From Nonlabens sp. Ci31 (GTDB lineage Bacteria; Bacteroidota; Bacteroidia; Flavobacteriales; Flavobacteriaceae), in contig NZ_CP043633.1 in the NCBI RefSeq assembly GCF_012974865.1, forward strand, positions 1,178,001 through 1,242,000: a DNA stretch of 64,000 nucleotides, given 5' to 3'. A model generated the notes under the pieces. That model was given only the letters and a program-made list of their open reading frames with translations. It was not told where the DNA came from and made no database searches. The first letter of the stretch is position 1, and every line of letters begins with the position of its first letter. Both the position numbers and the translations under genes were made by a program. Positions 52,785-61,659 of the stretch are shown piece after piece.

Positions 52785-53873
52785 ATGCACGAACTAGCAG
52801 ACCGAAAAATAATTCATGTAGATATGGATGCGTTTTATGCATCTGTAGAGCAACATGACAACCCAGGCTTAAAGGGGAAACCTGTTGCCGTAGGTGGCGG
52901 CAGCGATCGAGGTGTTGTAGCTGCAGCTAGTTACGAGGCCCGTAAATACGGTGTGCGCAGTGCTATGCCTAGCGTGACTGCAAAAAGATTGTGTCCGGAC
53001 CTTATTTTTGTAAAAAGCAGATTTGACAGGTATCGAGAGGTATCGGAGCAGATAAGAGAAATTTTTCAAGACTATACGGACCTGGTAGAACCTTTGTCGT
53101 TAGATGAGGCTTATCTGGACGTAACGGAGAATAAATACCACTTTCCCAGCGCAACCATTATAGCCTACGAGATCAGAAGGCGTATTTATGAAGTTACAGG
53201 AATAACTGCAAGTGCAGGGATATCAGTTAATAAATTCATCGCCAAAATAGCCAGTGATTACAACAAGCCTAACGGTCAGAAAACTATTTTGCCAGAAGAG
53301 ATCCTTCTTTTTCTAGAAGAACTGGACATTCGTAAATTTCATGGAATAGGGAAAGTTACCGCCGAGAAGATGTATCAATTTGGTATTTTTAATGGTTTTG
53401 ATTTAAAACAGAAATCACTGGAGTTTCTAGCTGAAAACTTTGGAAAGAGCGGTACTCATTATTATAAAATCGTAAGGGGCATTCATAAAAGTCCTGTTAA
53501 AGCAGACCGAATTAGAAAATCTTTAGGTGCAGAACGCACGTTTTCTGAAAATATCTCTAGCGAGATCTTTATGAAAGAACGTCTTATCCAGATTGCTGAA
53601 GAAATTGAGAAACGTATCGCAAAATCAGATGTGGCTGGTAAAACAGTAACGCTTAAGATTAAATTTCGGGACTTTAAAACCCAAACACGCAGCAAGACTT
53701 TGCCTTACTTTATAAGAGACAAGGAGACGATTTTAAATACTGCCATAGAACTTATGGAGCAAGAAAGTTTTCGTGAAAGCGTGCGCCTTTTAGGAATTAC
53801 ACTTAGTAATTTGAACACGGCCAAAGAGGAAGTGGAAGACTTTGTTGAGGTGCAGCTGGGATTTGAGTTTTAA
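52785..53873 (+). CDS. dinB: DNA polymerase IV
   Basis: This 362-residue Y-family translesion polymerase has the catalytic carboxylates in IHVDMDAFYASVEQ (about 10-23) and PLSLDEAYLDVT (about 103-114), the helix-hairpin-helix region KFHGIGKVTAEKMYQFG (about 184-200) and the little-finger domain to the end. It has no C-terminal beta-clamp motif that I can identify with certainty. It is convergent with pyk across a shared terminator. SFRES near residue 330 is encoded by a weaker palindrome variant. Confidence 0.95.
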   Translation: MHELADRKIIHVDMDAFYASVEQHDNPGLKGKPVAVGGGSDRGVVAAASYEARKYGVRSAMPSVTAKRLCPDLIFVKSRFDRYREVSEQIREIFQDYTDLVEPLSLDEAYLDVTENKYHFPSATIIAYEIRRRIYEVTGITASAGISVNKFIAKIASDYNKPNGQKTILPEEILLFLEELDIRKFHGIGKVTAEKMYQFGIFNGFDLKQKSLEFLAENFGKSGTHYYKIVRGIHKSPVKADRIRKSLGAERTFSENISSEIFMKERLIQIAEEIEKRIAKSDVAGKTVTLKIKFRDFKTQTRSKTLPYFIRDKETILNTAIELMEQESFRESVRLLGITLSNLNTAKEEVEDFVEVQLGFEF

Positions 53874-53910
53874 CACTGTTTTCTGTTTTAATAATACTTT
53901 TTAAACACAA

Positions 53911-53940
53911 AAAAACCTTATCAAATCGATAAGGTTTTTA
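53911..53940. terminator. Bidirectional terminator between dinB and pyk
   Basis: AAAAACCTTATC and GATAAGGTTTTT form a perfect 12-bp stem around AAATC; A and T runs serve both convergent genes. Confidence 0.92.
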
Positions 53941-53962
53941 TAATATAGTGTCGTGCTTATGG

Positions 53963-55393
53963 TTATTCTACTTCAGAAACTCTTAACGTATTTACCATTC
54001 CTTTATCAGTTACTGGCATTGCTGCTAGGTTGATGAGGAAGTCACCTTTTTCTACAAATCCGTTGTCTTTAGCAAACTTATTGACATCTTTGATAGTCTC
54101 GTCTGTACTTACAAAACGGTCGTAAAGGAATGCTCTAACACCCCAAAGTAAACTCAGTTGTGTCAGTATACGGTGGTTACTCGTAAAGGTAAGAATGTGG
54201 GCAGCTGGTCTCCAAGCACTGATCTGAAAAGCGGTATAGCCAGAATTAGTCATGGTGGTAATGGCTTTTGCACTGATCTCATCTGCCATTTTTGCGGCGT
54301 GGTGACATACTGATTTTGTAATGTATCTCTTTGTTTTTATATGTGGTGCAGAGTGTGGGACTTTGATCAAGTCACTATTTTCTACTGCCAAACAAATACT
54401 AGTCATTTTTTCAATTACCTGAACTGGGTATTGTCCTACAGATGTTTCTCCAGAAAGCATTACAGCATCTGCTCCATCCATTACAGAGTTTGCTACATCA
54501 TTTACCTCAGCTCTTGTAGGAGTAAGACTTGTGATCATGGTTTCCATCATTTGGGTAGCAATAATCACAGGGATACGTGCTTTTTTTGCTTTAAGAACAA
54601 GTGTTTTCTGTATTAATGGAACTTCATGAGCAGGAATCTCCACACCTAGATCTCCACGAGCAACCATTAAACCATCACAATATGCAACGATTTTATCGAT
54701 ATTTTCAACGGCTTCTGGCTTCTCAATTTTAGCAATAATTGGAATTTTATTTTCCGAATGTTTTGAGATGAGTTCTTGTAGTTCGATCAAATCACGACTG
54801 TGACGTACAAAAGACAGCGCCATCCAGTCTACTTGTAATTCACAAGCAAATATGGCGTCCACGATGTCTTTCTCTGTAAGGGCTGGAAGTGAAATATCTG
54901 TTTGAGGAAGATTGACTCCTTTTTTAGATCTTAATGGTCCCCCTTGAATAACTTTAGTGACTACATCTTTTTTTCCATCAGTTGAAATAACTTCAAACAT
55001 GAGTTTTCCATCATCAAGAAGGATGCGCTCTCCAGCTTTTACATCTCTTGGGAAGTATTCATAATTCATATAAACACGCTCTGCAGTTCCTTTAAAAGGA
55101 GTTCCAGTAGAGATGGTAATGATGTCACCAGGGTGCACGACTACTTCTTCTTTCATGACACCTACACGTAATTTAGGACCTTGTAAGTCTCCTAAAATAC
55201 CAGTGGCAAAACCGTGTTCTTTATTGATGTCGCGTATCATTTGCACGCGCTCTCTTACATCCTCATGGTCTGCATGAGAAAAGTTGATTCTAAATACGTT
55301 GACGCCTGCTTTCATCATGGCCAGTAATACTTCTTTAGTAGAAGTGGCTGGTCCTAGAGTCGCGACAATTTTAGTTTTTTTAGTGTTTGGCAT
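53963..55393 (-). CDS. pyk: Pyruvate kinase
   Basis: Pyruvate kinase makes pyruvate and ATP from phosphoenolpyruvate and ADP, the last step of glycolysis. The 476-residue protein shows KIVATLGPAT (7-16), FRINFSHAD, IPIIAKIEKPEAVEN (catalytic Lys about 221), GLMVARGDLGVEIP (about 239-252) and ATQMMETMI. The C-terminal domain is complete. The gene overlaps the IPExxxVDY gene by one base. Confidence 0.97.
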   Translation of the reverse strand: MPNTKKTKIVATLGPATSTKEVLLAMMKAGVNVFRINFSHADHEDVRERVQMIRDINKEHGFATGILGDLQGPKLRVGVMKEEVVVHPGDIITISTGTPFKGTAERVYMNYEYFPRDVKAGERILLDDGKLMFEVISTDGKKDVVTKVIQGGPLRSKKGVNLPQTDISLPALTEKDIVDAIFACELQVDWMALSFVRHSRDLIELQELISKHSENKIPIIAKIEKPEAVENIDKIVAYCDGLMVARGDLGVEIPAHEVPLIQKTLVLKAKKARIPVIIATQMMETMITSLTPTRAEVNDVANSVMDGADAVMLSGETSVGQYPVQVIEKMTSICLAVENSDLIKVPHSAPHIKTKRYITKSVCHHAAKMADEISAKAITTMTNSGYTAFQISAWRPAAHILTFTSNHRILTQLSLLWGVRAFLYDRFVSTDETIKDVNKFAKDNGFVEKGDFLINLAAMPVTDKGMVNTLRVSEVE

Positions 55394-55881
55394 TATTCAA
55401 ATATTAAATAATCTTGTTGTTTAATTTTAAAAGTATCTACAGGATAGACACTTATTACTTGAGGTATTTCCCCAAGGGCATTTATTAGTTTTTTAACTGG
55501 AAAGAAGTCGGCATCTTTCTCGATTTTAAGTAAAAAATCAACTGTTCCATATTCTTTAATCAGAACGGTTTTAACTTGCGTCGTCTCTTCATTATCAAAT
55601 AAACCTAAGGACACTTTTTCTTGATTTGAAATTCCCCAGTATTTATTAGGTATCAGATAAAAAGGGGCGTTTTGCTCCTTGTCAAAATATTTATACACTG
55701 GATAATTTGCAGTATATGCTTGCTGCAAAATATCTTGATCTACCGCTGTTCTCCTAAAGCCTATCTCTAAGTACTTATTAATGAAGTAAGCCATTCTGTA
55801 AGGCTCTGATGTAGAGTGTATAGCGATAAGTATATACGGCTCTTCTTCTAATTCCCAATCTGTTAATTTGTGAACAGCCAT
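55393..55881 (-). CDS. IPExxxVDY family protein
   Basis: This 162-residue protein belongs to a Bacteroidota family of unknown function that is regularly found between rnc and pyk. Here the family-naming motif is loose: LIKEYGTVDFLLK near residues 103-115. FYLIPNKYWGISN (about 67-79) is the other recognisable block. No signal or membrane segment is present. The stop overlaps the pyk start, so the two are co-translated. Confidence 0.75.
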   Translation of the reverse strand: MAVHKLTDWELEEEPYILIAIHSTSEPYRMAYFINKYLEIGFRRTAVDQDILQQAYTANYPVYKYFDKEQNAPFYLIPNKYWGISNQEKVSLGLFDNEETTQVKTVLIKEYGTVDFLLKIEKDADFFPVKKLINALGEIPQVISVYPVDTFKIKQQDYLIFE

Positions 55882-56109
55882 CTGTTATCTTGTTTAACCT
55901 TGCTAATTTAAGAAGACTAGAGGCAAATTTACCGCGTAATAACCTTAAATAAAGGTAAAATATTACGAAAACGATAGTAGCTAGCAATCTATTTTGATAA
56001 TTTGCTATTATCCACTTGTAGTGGATTTTGAATAGTGACAAAATAAGGAAGAGGAACTAAGAGCAAGCTCAGGTCTTGATTTAAATTTTAGTTTGCATTT
56101 CAAGGCTTT

Positions 56110-56844
56110 CTAAAACTTGTCTTGAAGAGCAAAAAAAGCCCTTTTACTGGCCTTCTCTTCTGCTTTTTTCTTAGAAGTAGCTCTGGCTTTTGCAATAATG
56201 CGATTGTCGATGGTGAGTTTTACGGCAAAATGTCTGACCTCATCTGCACCTGTATCTTCATAGGTGTTGTATTCAAATTTTTTCTTATGCTTCTGACACC
56301 ATTCTATCAGAAGACTTTTATAAGAGATGACCTTGCCTTCTAGTTTTTCAATATCCACGTAAGGTTCAATAATTTTTTTACAAATAAACTTTTTACAGGC
56401 GGCGTAACCACGATCGAGATATACGGCTCCTACTAAAGCTTCAAATAAATTACCGTGAATATTTGCACCAAAATTGCGCGTTGGGACTTGCGTCTGCGCA
56501 TATTTAATCAAGCCAAAATCTTGACCTAATTCATTGAGGTGTTCACGACTTACGATTTTAGAACGCATTTTAGTTAAATAGCCTTCATCACCACTCGGCA
56601 CTTTATTATAAATGTATTCTGCTATAACCGCGCCTAGAATAGCATCACCTAGAAACTCTAAACGCTCATAACTTTGCGCAAATCCTTTGACTGTTTTTAG
56701 GCCCATTGATTTATGAGTAAAGGCAGTCTCAAAAATAGAAATGTCTTTAGCTTTTAAGCCAGTCATCTTTTTTATTGCATCAGTTAAACCTTCGTTAGTA
56801 GGTGTACTACTTCTAGATTTAAATATTTTGCGAATTCTATTCAT
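56110..56844 (-). CDS. rnc: Ribonuclease III
   Basis: RNase III cleaves double-stranded RNA in rRNA and mRNA processing. The 244-residue protein has the signature ERLEFLGDAILGAV (about 62-75) with the catalytic acids, a second acidic site FEALVGAVYLDRG (about 132-144) and a C-terminal double-stranded RNA-binding domain (about 170-240, ending KKKAEEKASKRAFFAL). It is 18 bases downstream of fabF in the acpP-fabF-rnc operon, a common arrangement. Confidence 0.96.
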   Translation of the reverse strand: MNRIRKIFKSRSSTPTNEGLTDAIKKMTGLKAKDISIFETAFTHKSMGLKTVKGFAQSYERLEFLGDAILGAVIAEYIYNKVPSGDEGYLTKMRSKIVSREHLNELGQDFGLIKYAQTQVPTRNFGANIHGNLFEALVGAVYLDRGYAACKKFICKKIIEPYVDIEKLEGKVISYKSLLIEWCQKHKKKFEYNTYEDTGADEVRHFAVKLTIDNRIIAKARATSKKKAEEKASKRAFFALQDKF

Positions 56845-56862
56845 ACGAATGAAAAGACCTGA

Positions 56863-58110
56863 TTAGATCTTTCTGAAAGCAAGGCAACAGTTATGTCCAC
56901 CAAATCCGAAAGTGTTACTCAAGGCAACGTTTACCTCTCTTATTTCAGGTTGGTTCAATACAAGTCTTAAGGAAGGATCAATATTTTCATCTATGGTGGT
57001 GTGGTTGATCGTAGGAGGAATAATTCCTTCTCGTATAGCCATTACACTAGCGATAGATTCTATGGCACCAGCAGCACCTAATAAGTGACCAGTCATTGAC
57101 TTTGTAGAATTTATACTAATTTTAGAAGCATGTTCACCAAAAACGGCTTTAATAGCCTTTAACTCTGCAACATCACCTAGCGGTGTAGAAGTTCCATGAG
57201 TATTGATGTGATCTACATCTTCAGGATTGATTCCTGCATTTTGTAATGTGTTTTTCATTACTGCTATTACTCCACGTCCCTCAGGGTCTGGAGCTGTAAT
57301 GTGATACGCGTCGCTAGAAAAACCACCACCTATAACCTCAGCATAGATTTTTGCTCCACGAGCTTTTGCATATTCATAATCTTCTAGTACCAAAGCTCCA
57401 GCGCCTTCCCCTAGAACAAAACCATCTCTGGTGGCATCAAATGGACGGCTTGCTGTTTGTGGGCTATCGTTGCGAGTAGAAAGAGCATGCATGGCATTAA
57501 AACCGCCCATCCCTGCTTGAGCAATGGCAGCTTCAGAACCACCGGTTACTATTACATCACAATGTCCTAATTTAATATAATTAACTGCGTCTAGCATGGC
57601 ATTTGCGCTAGAAGCACAAGCAGATACCGTAGTGTAATTGGGACCCATAAAACCATATTTAATAGAAATATGAGCTGGGGCAATATCTGCAATCATTTTT
57701 GGTATAAAGAAAGGATTAAAACGAGGGACACCGTTACCAGTGGCAAACGCTTTAACTTCTTCCTGAAAAGTTTCTAGACCACCTATTCCAGCACCCCAGA
57801 TAACACCGACTCTATATTTATCTATAGAGTCGGTATCTAATCCAGAGTCGGCTATAGCTTCATCTCCTGCTACCAGTGCATACTGGGCAAATCGATCCAT
57901 GCGTCTAGCCTCCTTGCGGTCTATGAAATCAGTCACATTGAAGTTCTTGATTTCACAAGCGAATTTTGTCTTGAAATGTTCTGTATCAAAATAAGTGATA
58001 GGAGCACAACCGCTCTTACCAGTTTTTAATGCCTCCCAATATTCCTGTAGGTTATTCCCTATAGGAGTAAGGGCACCCATTCCTGTAATGACAACTCGCT
58101 TTAATTCCAT
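56863..58110 (-). CDS. fabF: 3-oxoacyl-ACP synthase II
   Basis: FabF condenses malonyl-ACP with acyl-ACP in fatty-acid elongation. The 415-residue protein has the nucleophile Cys165 in TTVSACASSANAM, then HINTHGTSTPLGD and SMTGHLLGAAGA supplying the two histidines. The length is typical. It starts 10 bases after acpP and ends 18 bases before rnc. Confidence 0.97.
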   Translation of the reverse strand: MELKRVVITGMGALTPIGNNLQEYWEALKTGKSGCAPITYFDTEHFKTKFACEIKNFNVTDFIDRKEARRMDRFAQYALVAGDEAIADSGLDTDSIDKYRVGVIWGAGIGGLETFQEEVKAFATGNGVPRFNPFFIPKMIADIAPAHISIKYGFMGPNYTTVSACASSANAMLDAVNYIKLGHCDVIVTGGSEAAIAQAGMGGFNAMHALSTRNDSPQTASRPFDATRDGFVLGEGAGALVLEDYEYAKARGAKIYAEVIGGGFSSDAYHITAPDPEGRGVIAVMKNTLQNAGINPEDVDHINTHGTSTPLGDVAELKAIKAVFGEHASKISINSTKSMTGHLLGAAGAIESIASVMAIREGIIPPTINHTTIDENIDPSLRLVLNQPEIREVNVALSNTFGFGGHNCCLAFRKI

Positions 58111-58120
58111 GTAATATAAA

Positions 58121-58357
58121 TTACGCTTTTGCTTCTTCGATGTATGAAACAGCTTGACCTACAGTAGCGATGTTTTCAGCTTGGTCGTCTGGGATCTGGA
58201 TATCAAATTCTTTCTCAAATTCCATGATCAACTCAACTGTATCGAGTGAATCTGCGCCTAAGTCGTTTGTGAAGCTTGCTTCTGTTACAACTTCGTTTTC
58301 GTCAACACCTAATTTGTCTACGATAATCGCTTTTACTCTTGATGCAATGTCTGACAT
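58121..58357 (-). CDS. acpP: Acyl carrier protein
   Basis: The 78-residue carrier holds growing acyl chains on a phosphopantetheine arm attached to Ser37 in [11 protein letters not shown]. The acidic helices and length are normal. It heads the acpP-fabF-rnc operon. Confidence 0.97.
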   Translation of the reverse strand: MSDIASRVKAIIVDKLGVDENEVVTEASFTNDLGADSLDTVELIMEFEKEFDIQIPDDQAENIATVGQAVSYIEEAKA

Positions 58358-58387
58358 AATAATCTAATTTTAATTTTAAATGAATTG

Positions 58388-58395
58388 CAAAAATA
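58388..58395 (-). promoter_or_regulatory. -7 box of acpP-fabF-rnc
   Basis: TATTTTTG on the minus strand, 30 bases upstream of the acpP start; no clear -33 TTG at the right distance. Confidence 0.45.
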
Positions 58396-58511
58396 ACAAA
58401 CTTTGGGTTAAAACCATCTTTTAGCTAATTGAGTTAACTTGCAATTTCATTTATTTTTATAATAATAATGAATTCACCTCTGGCTTTACAACTAGCCAAC
58501 CCTATAAATAT

Positions 58512-59075
58512 ATGAAAAAAATAGTAATTCTAGCGAGTGGTAATGGTACTAATGCTCAGGCGATTATTGACCATTTTGCAAGTTCTAAACTGGTTACAGT
58601 TTCTTTGATTTTGTCTAATAAACCCCAAGCTTATGTGTTAGAAAGAGGCACAAAAGCCGGTATTTCTGTGATGAGTTTTAACAGATTTGCTTTCGCGAAA
58701 GCGGAACACGTACAACGCCTTTTAAATCAGGAACAGCCTGATTTGATTGTTCTTGCTGGGTTTCTATGGAAAATTCCATCATTTTTAATTCAAGATCATC
58801 CAAATAAAATTATTAACATTCATCCAGCTTTATTACCTAATTATGGTGGTAAAGGCATGTACGGCATGAATGTGCACCGCGCAATTATTGAAAATAAAGA
58901 GACAGAAAGCGGCATTAGCATACATTATGTAACTGAAAATTATGATGAAGGCGCTATTATTAAGCAAGCGACTTGTTCTATAGCTAAGACCGATACTGCT
59001 GAAGACCTCGCAGCAAAAATTCACCTATTGGAACAAGAGTATTTTGCAACAACCATTGAAGAATTATTGAGTTAA
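58512..59075 (+). CDS. purN: Phosphoribosylglycinamide formyltransferase
   Basis: PurN transfers a formyl group from 10-formyl-tetrahydrofolate to GAR in purine synthesis. The 187-residue protein shows VILASGNGTNAQAII (4-18), the catalytic NIHPALLPNYGGKGMYG (about 97-113) and SGISIHYVTENYDEGAII (about 133-150, with the catalytic Asp). It is divergent from acpP. Its last base overlaps the RNase H gene start. FAFAKAEH near residue 59 is encoded by an iterated palindrome. Confidence 0.96.
   Translation: MKKIVILASGNGTNAQAIIDHFASSKLVTVSLILSNKPQAYVLERGTKAGISVMSFNRFAFAKAEHVQRLLNQEQPDLIVLAGFLWKIPSFLIQDHPNKIINIHPALLPNYGGKGMYGMNVHRAIIENKETESGISIHYVTENYDEGAIIKQATCSIAKTDTAEDLAAKIHLLEQEYFATTIEELLS
58688..58703 (+). 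repeat. Iterated palindrome inside purN
   Basis: TGCTTTCGCGAAAGCG (one mismatch) followed by GAACA, read as FAFAKAEH. Confidence 0.8.
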
Positions 59076-59710
59076 TGGCTAAAAAAAAGAAATTTTATGT
59101 AGTTTGGATTGGCAGCAAACCTGGTATTTATAAAACTTGGGCAGAATGCCAAGTCCAAACAAAAGGGTATCCAAAAGCTAAATATAAAGGTTTTCCAACG
59201 TATCAAATTGCTGAAAAAGCGTTTCTAGATGGACCTTTGGAGCATTGGGGAAAAGATAAATTTTATTCAACTTTATCAGAAGAGCAGTTAAAGTTAATTG
59301 GAAAACCAATACAGGATTCTATGACTGTTGATGCAGGTTGTCAAGGTGTTCCTGGTCCTATGGATTATCAAGGTGTCGATTATTTTACCGGACAAGTAGT
59401 TTTTCGTAAAGGACCATTTCCGAACTCTACAAATAATGTAGGAGAATATTTAGCGTTAGTTCATGCCTTGGCATTAATGAAAAAAAAAAATGATAAACGT
59501 CCTATTTATTCTGATAGTAAAATCGCAATATCATGGGTAAAAAACAAACAACATAGAACTAACCTTAAAAGATCAAAATTGAATAAAGAATCATTTGAAC
59601 TTTTAGAAAGAGCTGATAGATGGCTTGAACAGAACACTTATGTAAATAAAATACTTAAATGGGAAACAAAGGCTTGGGGAGAAATTCCAGCCGACTTTGG
59701 AAGAAAATAA
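59075..59710 (+). CDS. Viroplasmin-ribonuclease H fusion protein
   Basis: This 211-residue protein has an N-terminal viroplasmin-like domain (about 4-50, FYVVWIGSKPGIYKTWAECQ) that binds RNA-DNA hybrid, and a C-terminal RNase H type 1 domain (about 83-205) with catalytic residues in VDAGCQGVPG, NNVGEYLALVHAL and YSDSKIAISWV. It removes RNA from hybrids. The start overlaps the purN stop (TAATGG). Confidence 0.92.
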   Translation: MAKKKKFYVVWIGSKPGIYKTWAECQVQTKGYPKAKYKGFPTYQIAEKAFLDGPLEHWGKDKFYSTLSEEQLKLIGKPIQDSMTVDAGCQGVPGPMDYQGVDYFTGQVVFRKGPFPNSTNNVGEYLALVHALALMKKKNDKRPIYSDSKIAISWVKNKQHRTNLKRSKLNKESFELLERADRWLEQNTYVNKILKWETKAWGEIPADFGRK

Positions 59711-59779
59711 GTATTAAAATGCCATCAATAATCTTTTCGCAATGAAAGAGGTAATGGAATGGTTGCGATGGAACGTTTA

Positions 59780-60005
59780 TATTATTTTAATCATAAGACT
59801 TACACATGAAAGTGTAATAGTTTTATTTTCTATTTTATAATTACTCAATTTTACGTAAGCAAGAACAAACATTTGAACTCCTTTGAAATTAAGGTTAAGT
59901 AATTTATTATTTGTGACGAGTTGTTTTCTTACAAATAAATATTTATTTTTAAGATCAAATAATTGCTACTTCCCTTCCCTGAGCAATTATTCCAAATACA
60001 TTTTT
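59780..60005 (+). repeat. Duplicated 226-base leader, copy 1 (upstream of L1)
   Basis: This segment is colinear, with no gaps, with 62600-62825 at roughly 94 percent identity. It is non-coding as far as I can judge, though an in-frame TTG at 59883 extends the L1 frame. It presumably carries the promoter of the lipoprotein. Confidence 0.9.
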
Positions 60006-60641
60006 ATGAAAAATCTCTTTAAAGATTCGTCAAACCGCATTTATTGTGGTTTCGTTTTAATCCTATCGCTATGTTCATTAATCGCCTGCGACAGCGACGA
60101 CGCACCATCGCAAGAAAGTTTATTACCACCCATTACCATGACAGGAGAAAATACCTTTGGGTGTTTAATCGATGGTAAGTTCTTTAGACCTAGGGACGGC
60201 AACAATTCTATAGGTGGAGACAGCAAAGGTTTGAGAATTATTACAACAGAAACCACTAATGTTGAGTATAAGATAGAGGATTTTGCGAGTAGTAGGTCAG
60301 CTAGTTTACTTATTCATATTGAAAATTTTCAAAACGATTCAGCAAGCAATTATGAGTTTCAAGAGTCTAATGGGTTGCGTGGTATTGATGGTTTAAATAA
60401 TAATTATGCTCATTGTAGAATATGGAAAAATGAAGAAGTAGGTTATCAAAGGTATGTTACTTTTCCAAATTCAGGAATGATAAATATAACTAACAGAATA
60501 ATACAAGGACAGGCAGATTATCATCATGCAACTTTTGATTTAAAAATGATAAATACATCAATCCAAAACGATACAATTACAATAAGACTTGGAAGATTTG
60601 ACTTAGAATCTTTTACACTGGATTGGAAAGATTGGGACTAA
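60006..60641 (+). CDS. DUF6252-like lipoprotein L1
   Basis: From the ATG at 60006 the product is 211 residues with signal and lipobox ending at Cys28 (CSLIAC). The mature start DSDDAPSQESLLPPITMTG, then ENTFGCLIDGKFFRPRDG, is shared with L2 and L3 and resembles the LPPxTxxGxNTFG opening of DUF6252-type lipoproteins. The remaining 140 residues are beta-rich and share only the block NGLRGIDGLNNNYAHC and the end RLGRFDLES with the paralogues. The function is unknown. The S1 gene follows directly. Confidence 0.8.
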   Translation: MKNLFKDSSNRIYCGFVLILSLCSLIACDSDDAPSQESLLPPITMTGENTFGCLIDGKFFRPRDGNNSIGGDSKGLRIITTETTNVEYKIEDFASSRSASLLIHIENFQNDSASNYEFQESNGLRGIDGLNNNYAHCRIWKNEEVGYQRYVTFPNSGMINITNRIIQGQADYHHATFDLKMINTSIQNDTITIRLGRFDLESFTLDWKDWD

Positions 60642-60674
60642 ACTATGTTAACTAAAACCAAAAAATACTTTAAA

Positions 60675-60947
60675 ATGAAAATAAGAAAATATATTATATA
60701 TGTGTGGATTTCAATATCTATGTGTATCATTACTGCTCAGAATCAAGTACAAAATCTTGACGATGCCTTAATAAATATTAATCAATCTAGTGTAGATAGC
60801 GGTATCATTTATGAGCGTACCATGCAACTAGCTAATCTTTATAACTTCAATAGAGAAGAAGGTTTTAATATTGCTTATTACAAATATTTTAGACAAGCGT
60901 TACTAGAAATATACAATACGAGTAATTATCACGTTATCAGCAGTTAA
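60675..60947 (+). pseudogene. Truncated S-family exported protein (S1)
   Basis: From the ATG at 60675 the 90-residue frame has a signal peptide (to about residue 22, IITAQ) and then LDDALININQSSVDSGIIYE and RTMQLANLYNFNREEGFNIA, about 80 percent identical to the start of S3. Homology stops after YNTSN; the frame ends HVISS and stop, whereas S3 continues beyond the window. It is either a 3'-truncated copy or a short relative. The original start at 60645 adds ten unlikely residues. Confidence 0.65.
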
Positions 60948-60976
60948 TTCATTATATTTAAATAGTTTAAAAATTA

Positions 60977-60992
60977 CGCTTTCGCGAAAACC
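60977..60992 (+). repeat. Degenerate iterated palindrome upstream of L2
   Basis: CGCTTTCGCGAAAACC keeps the left arm and centre; the right arm is lost after four bases. It lies between the S1 truncation and the L2 start. Confidence 0.55.
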
Positions 60993-61006
60993 TAAAAATT
61001 TGAATC

Positions 61007-61600
61007 ATGAAAACCATTTACCTACTTCTCATAATTTTGCTAGCCACAGCTTGCGACAGCGATGACGCACCATCGCAAGAATCTCTCTTACCACCTATTA
61101 CCATGACAGGAGAAAATACCTTTGGGTGTTTGATTGATGGTAAGTTTTTTAAGCCTAGGGATGGTGGAAGTACGATAAGTACTGGGAATAAAGGAATGAG
61201 AGTATTGAGAACTGAAGAAAAGAACCTTGAAATTTCTGTATTTGATTTTAAAAGTGAGAAAAGAACTAGTTTATATATTCATCTAGAAGACGTTTATTTA
61301 AATGGGCAAGGATATTATCCATTATTCCAAGCAACAGGATTAAGAGGCTTAGATGGTCCGAATCATAATTATATCTATTGTATTTTATGGAAGAACAATA
61401 ATTATGAAGTTTTCTATTCCTATGAAAACTCAGGAAACTTTTTAATTAGTAAAATTGATACTATGTTGACAAATAAAAGAATATTTGCTGGAGAGTTTGA
61501 TGTGGTTTTAAATAATATAGATAGAACAGATTCCATTCAGTTAAGCTTAGGGCGTTTTGATATTGAAACACAGTCATTGTCATCTACATCATTCGAGTAG
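61007..61600 (+). CDS. DUF6252-like lipoprotein L2
   Basis: This 197-residue lipoprotein has a different signal from L1 and L3 (MKTIYLLLIILLATAC, Cys16) but the same mature start DSDDAPSQESLLPPITMTG. At DNA level its 80-base core from GCGATGACG to the IDG codons is identical to L3. The C-terminal half is diverged (QATGLRGLDGPNHNYIYC, then LSLGRFDIE). The function is unknown. The gene that follows is destroyed by the IS. Confidence 0.8.
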   Translation: MKTIYLLLIILLATACDSDDAPSQESLLPPITMTGENTFGCLIDGKFFKPRDGGSTISTGNKGMRVLRTEEKNLEISVFDFKSEKRTSLYIHLEDVYLNGQGYYPLFQATGLRGLDGPNHNYIYCILWKNNNYEVFYSYENSGNFLISKIDTMLTNKRIFAGEFDVVLNNIDRTDSIQLSLGRFDIETQSLSSTSFE

Positions 61601-61629
61601 AAGAAAACAACACAAAAAGTTATACACCT

Positions 61630-61659
61630 ATGAAAAAAATTATAGAGGTCAGTAGCTAG
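61630..61659 (+). pseudogene. Start of a third S-family gene cut by the IS
   Basis: ATG AAA AAA ATT ATA is the S-gene opening (compare S3 at 63541) and lies where S genes lie in the other modules. After five codons it runs into the left inverted repeat of the IS and stops at TAG. The rest is not present to the right of the IS. Confidence 0.6.

Noticed and set aside
59883..60005. 41-residue N-terminal extension of L1 (and of L3 at 62703)
   Set aside because: The ATG at 60006 gives a normal lipoprotein signal; an extension would bury the signal. The open frame in both copies is explained by their being duplicates.
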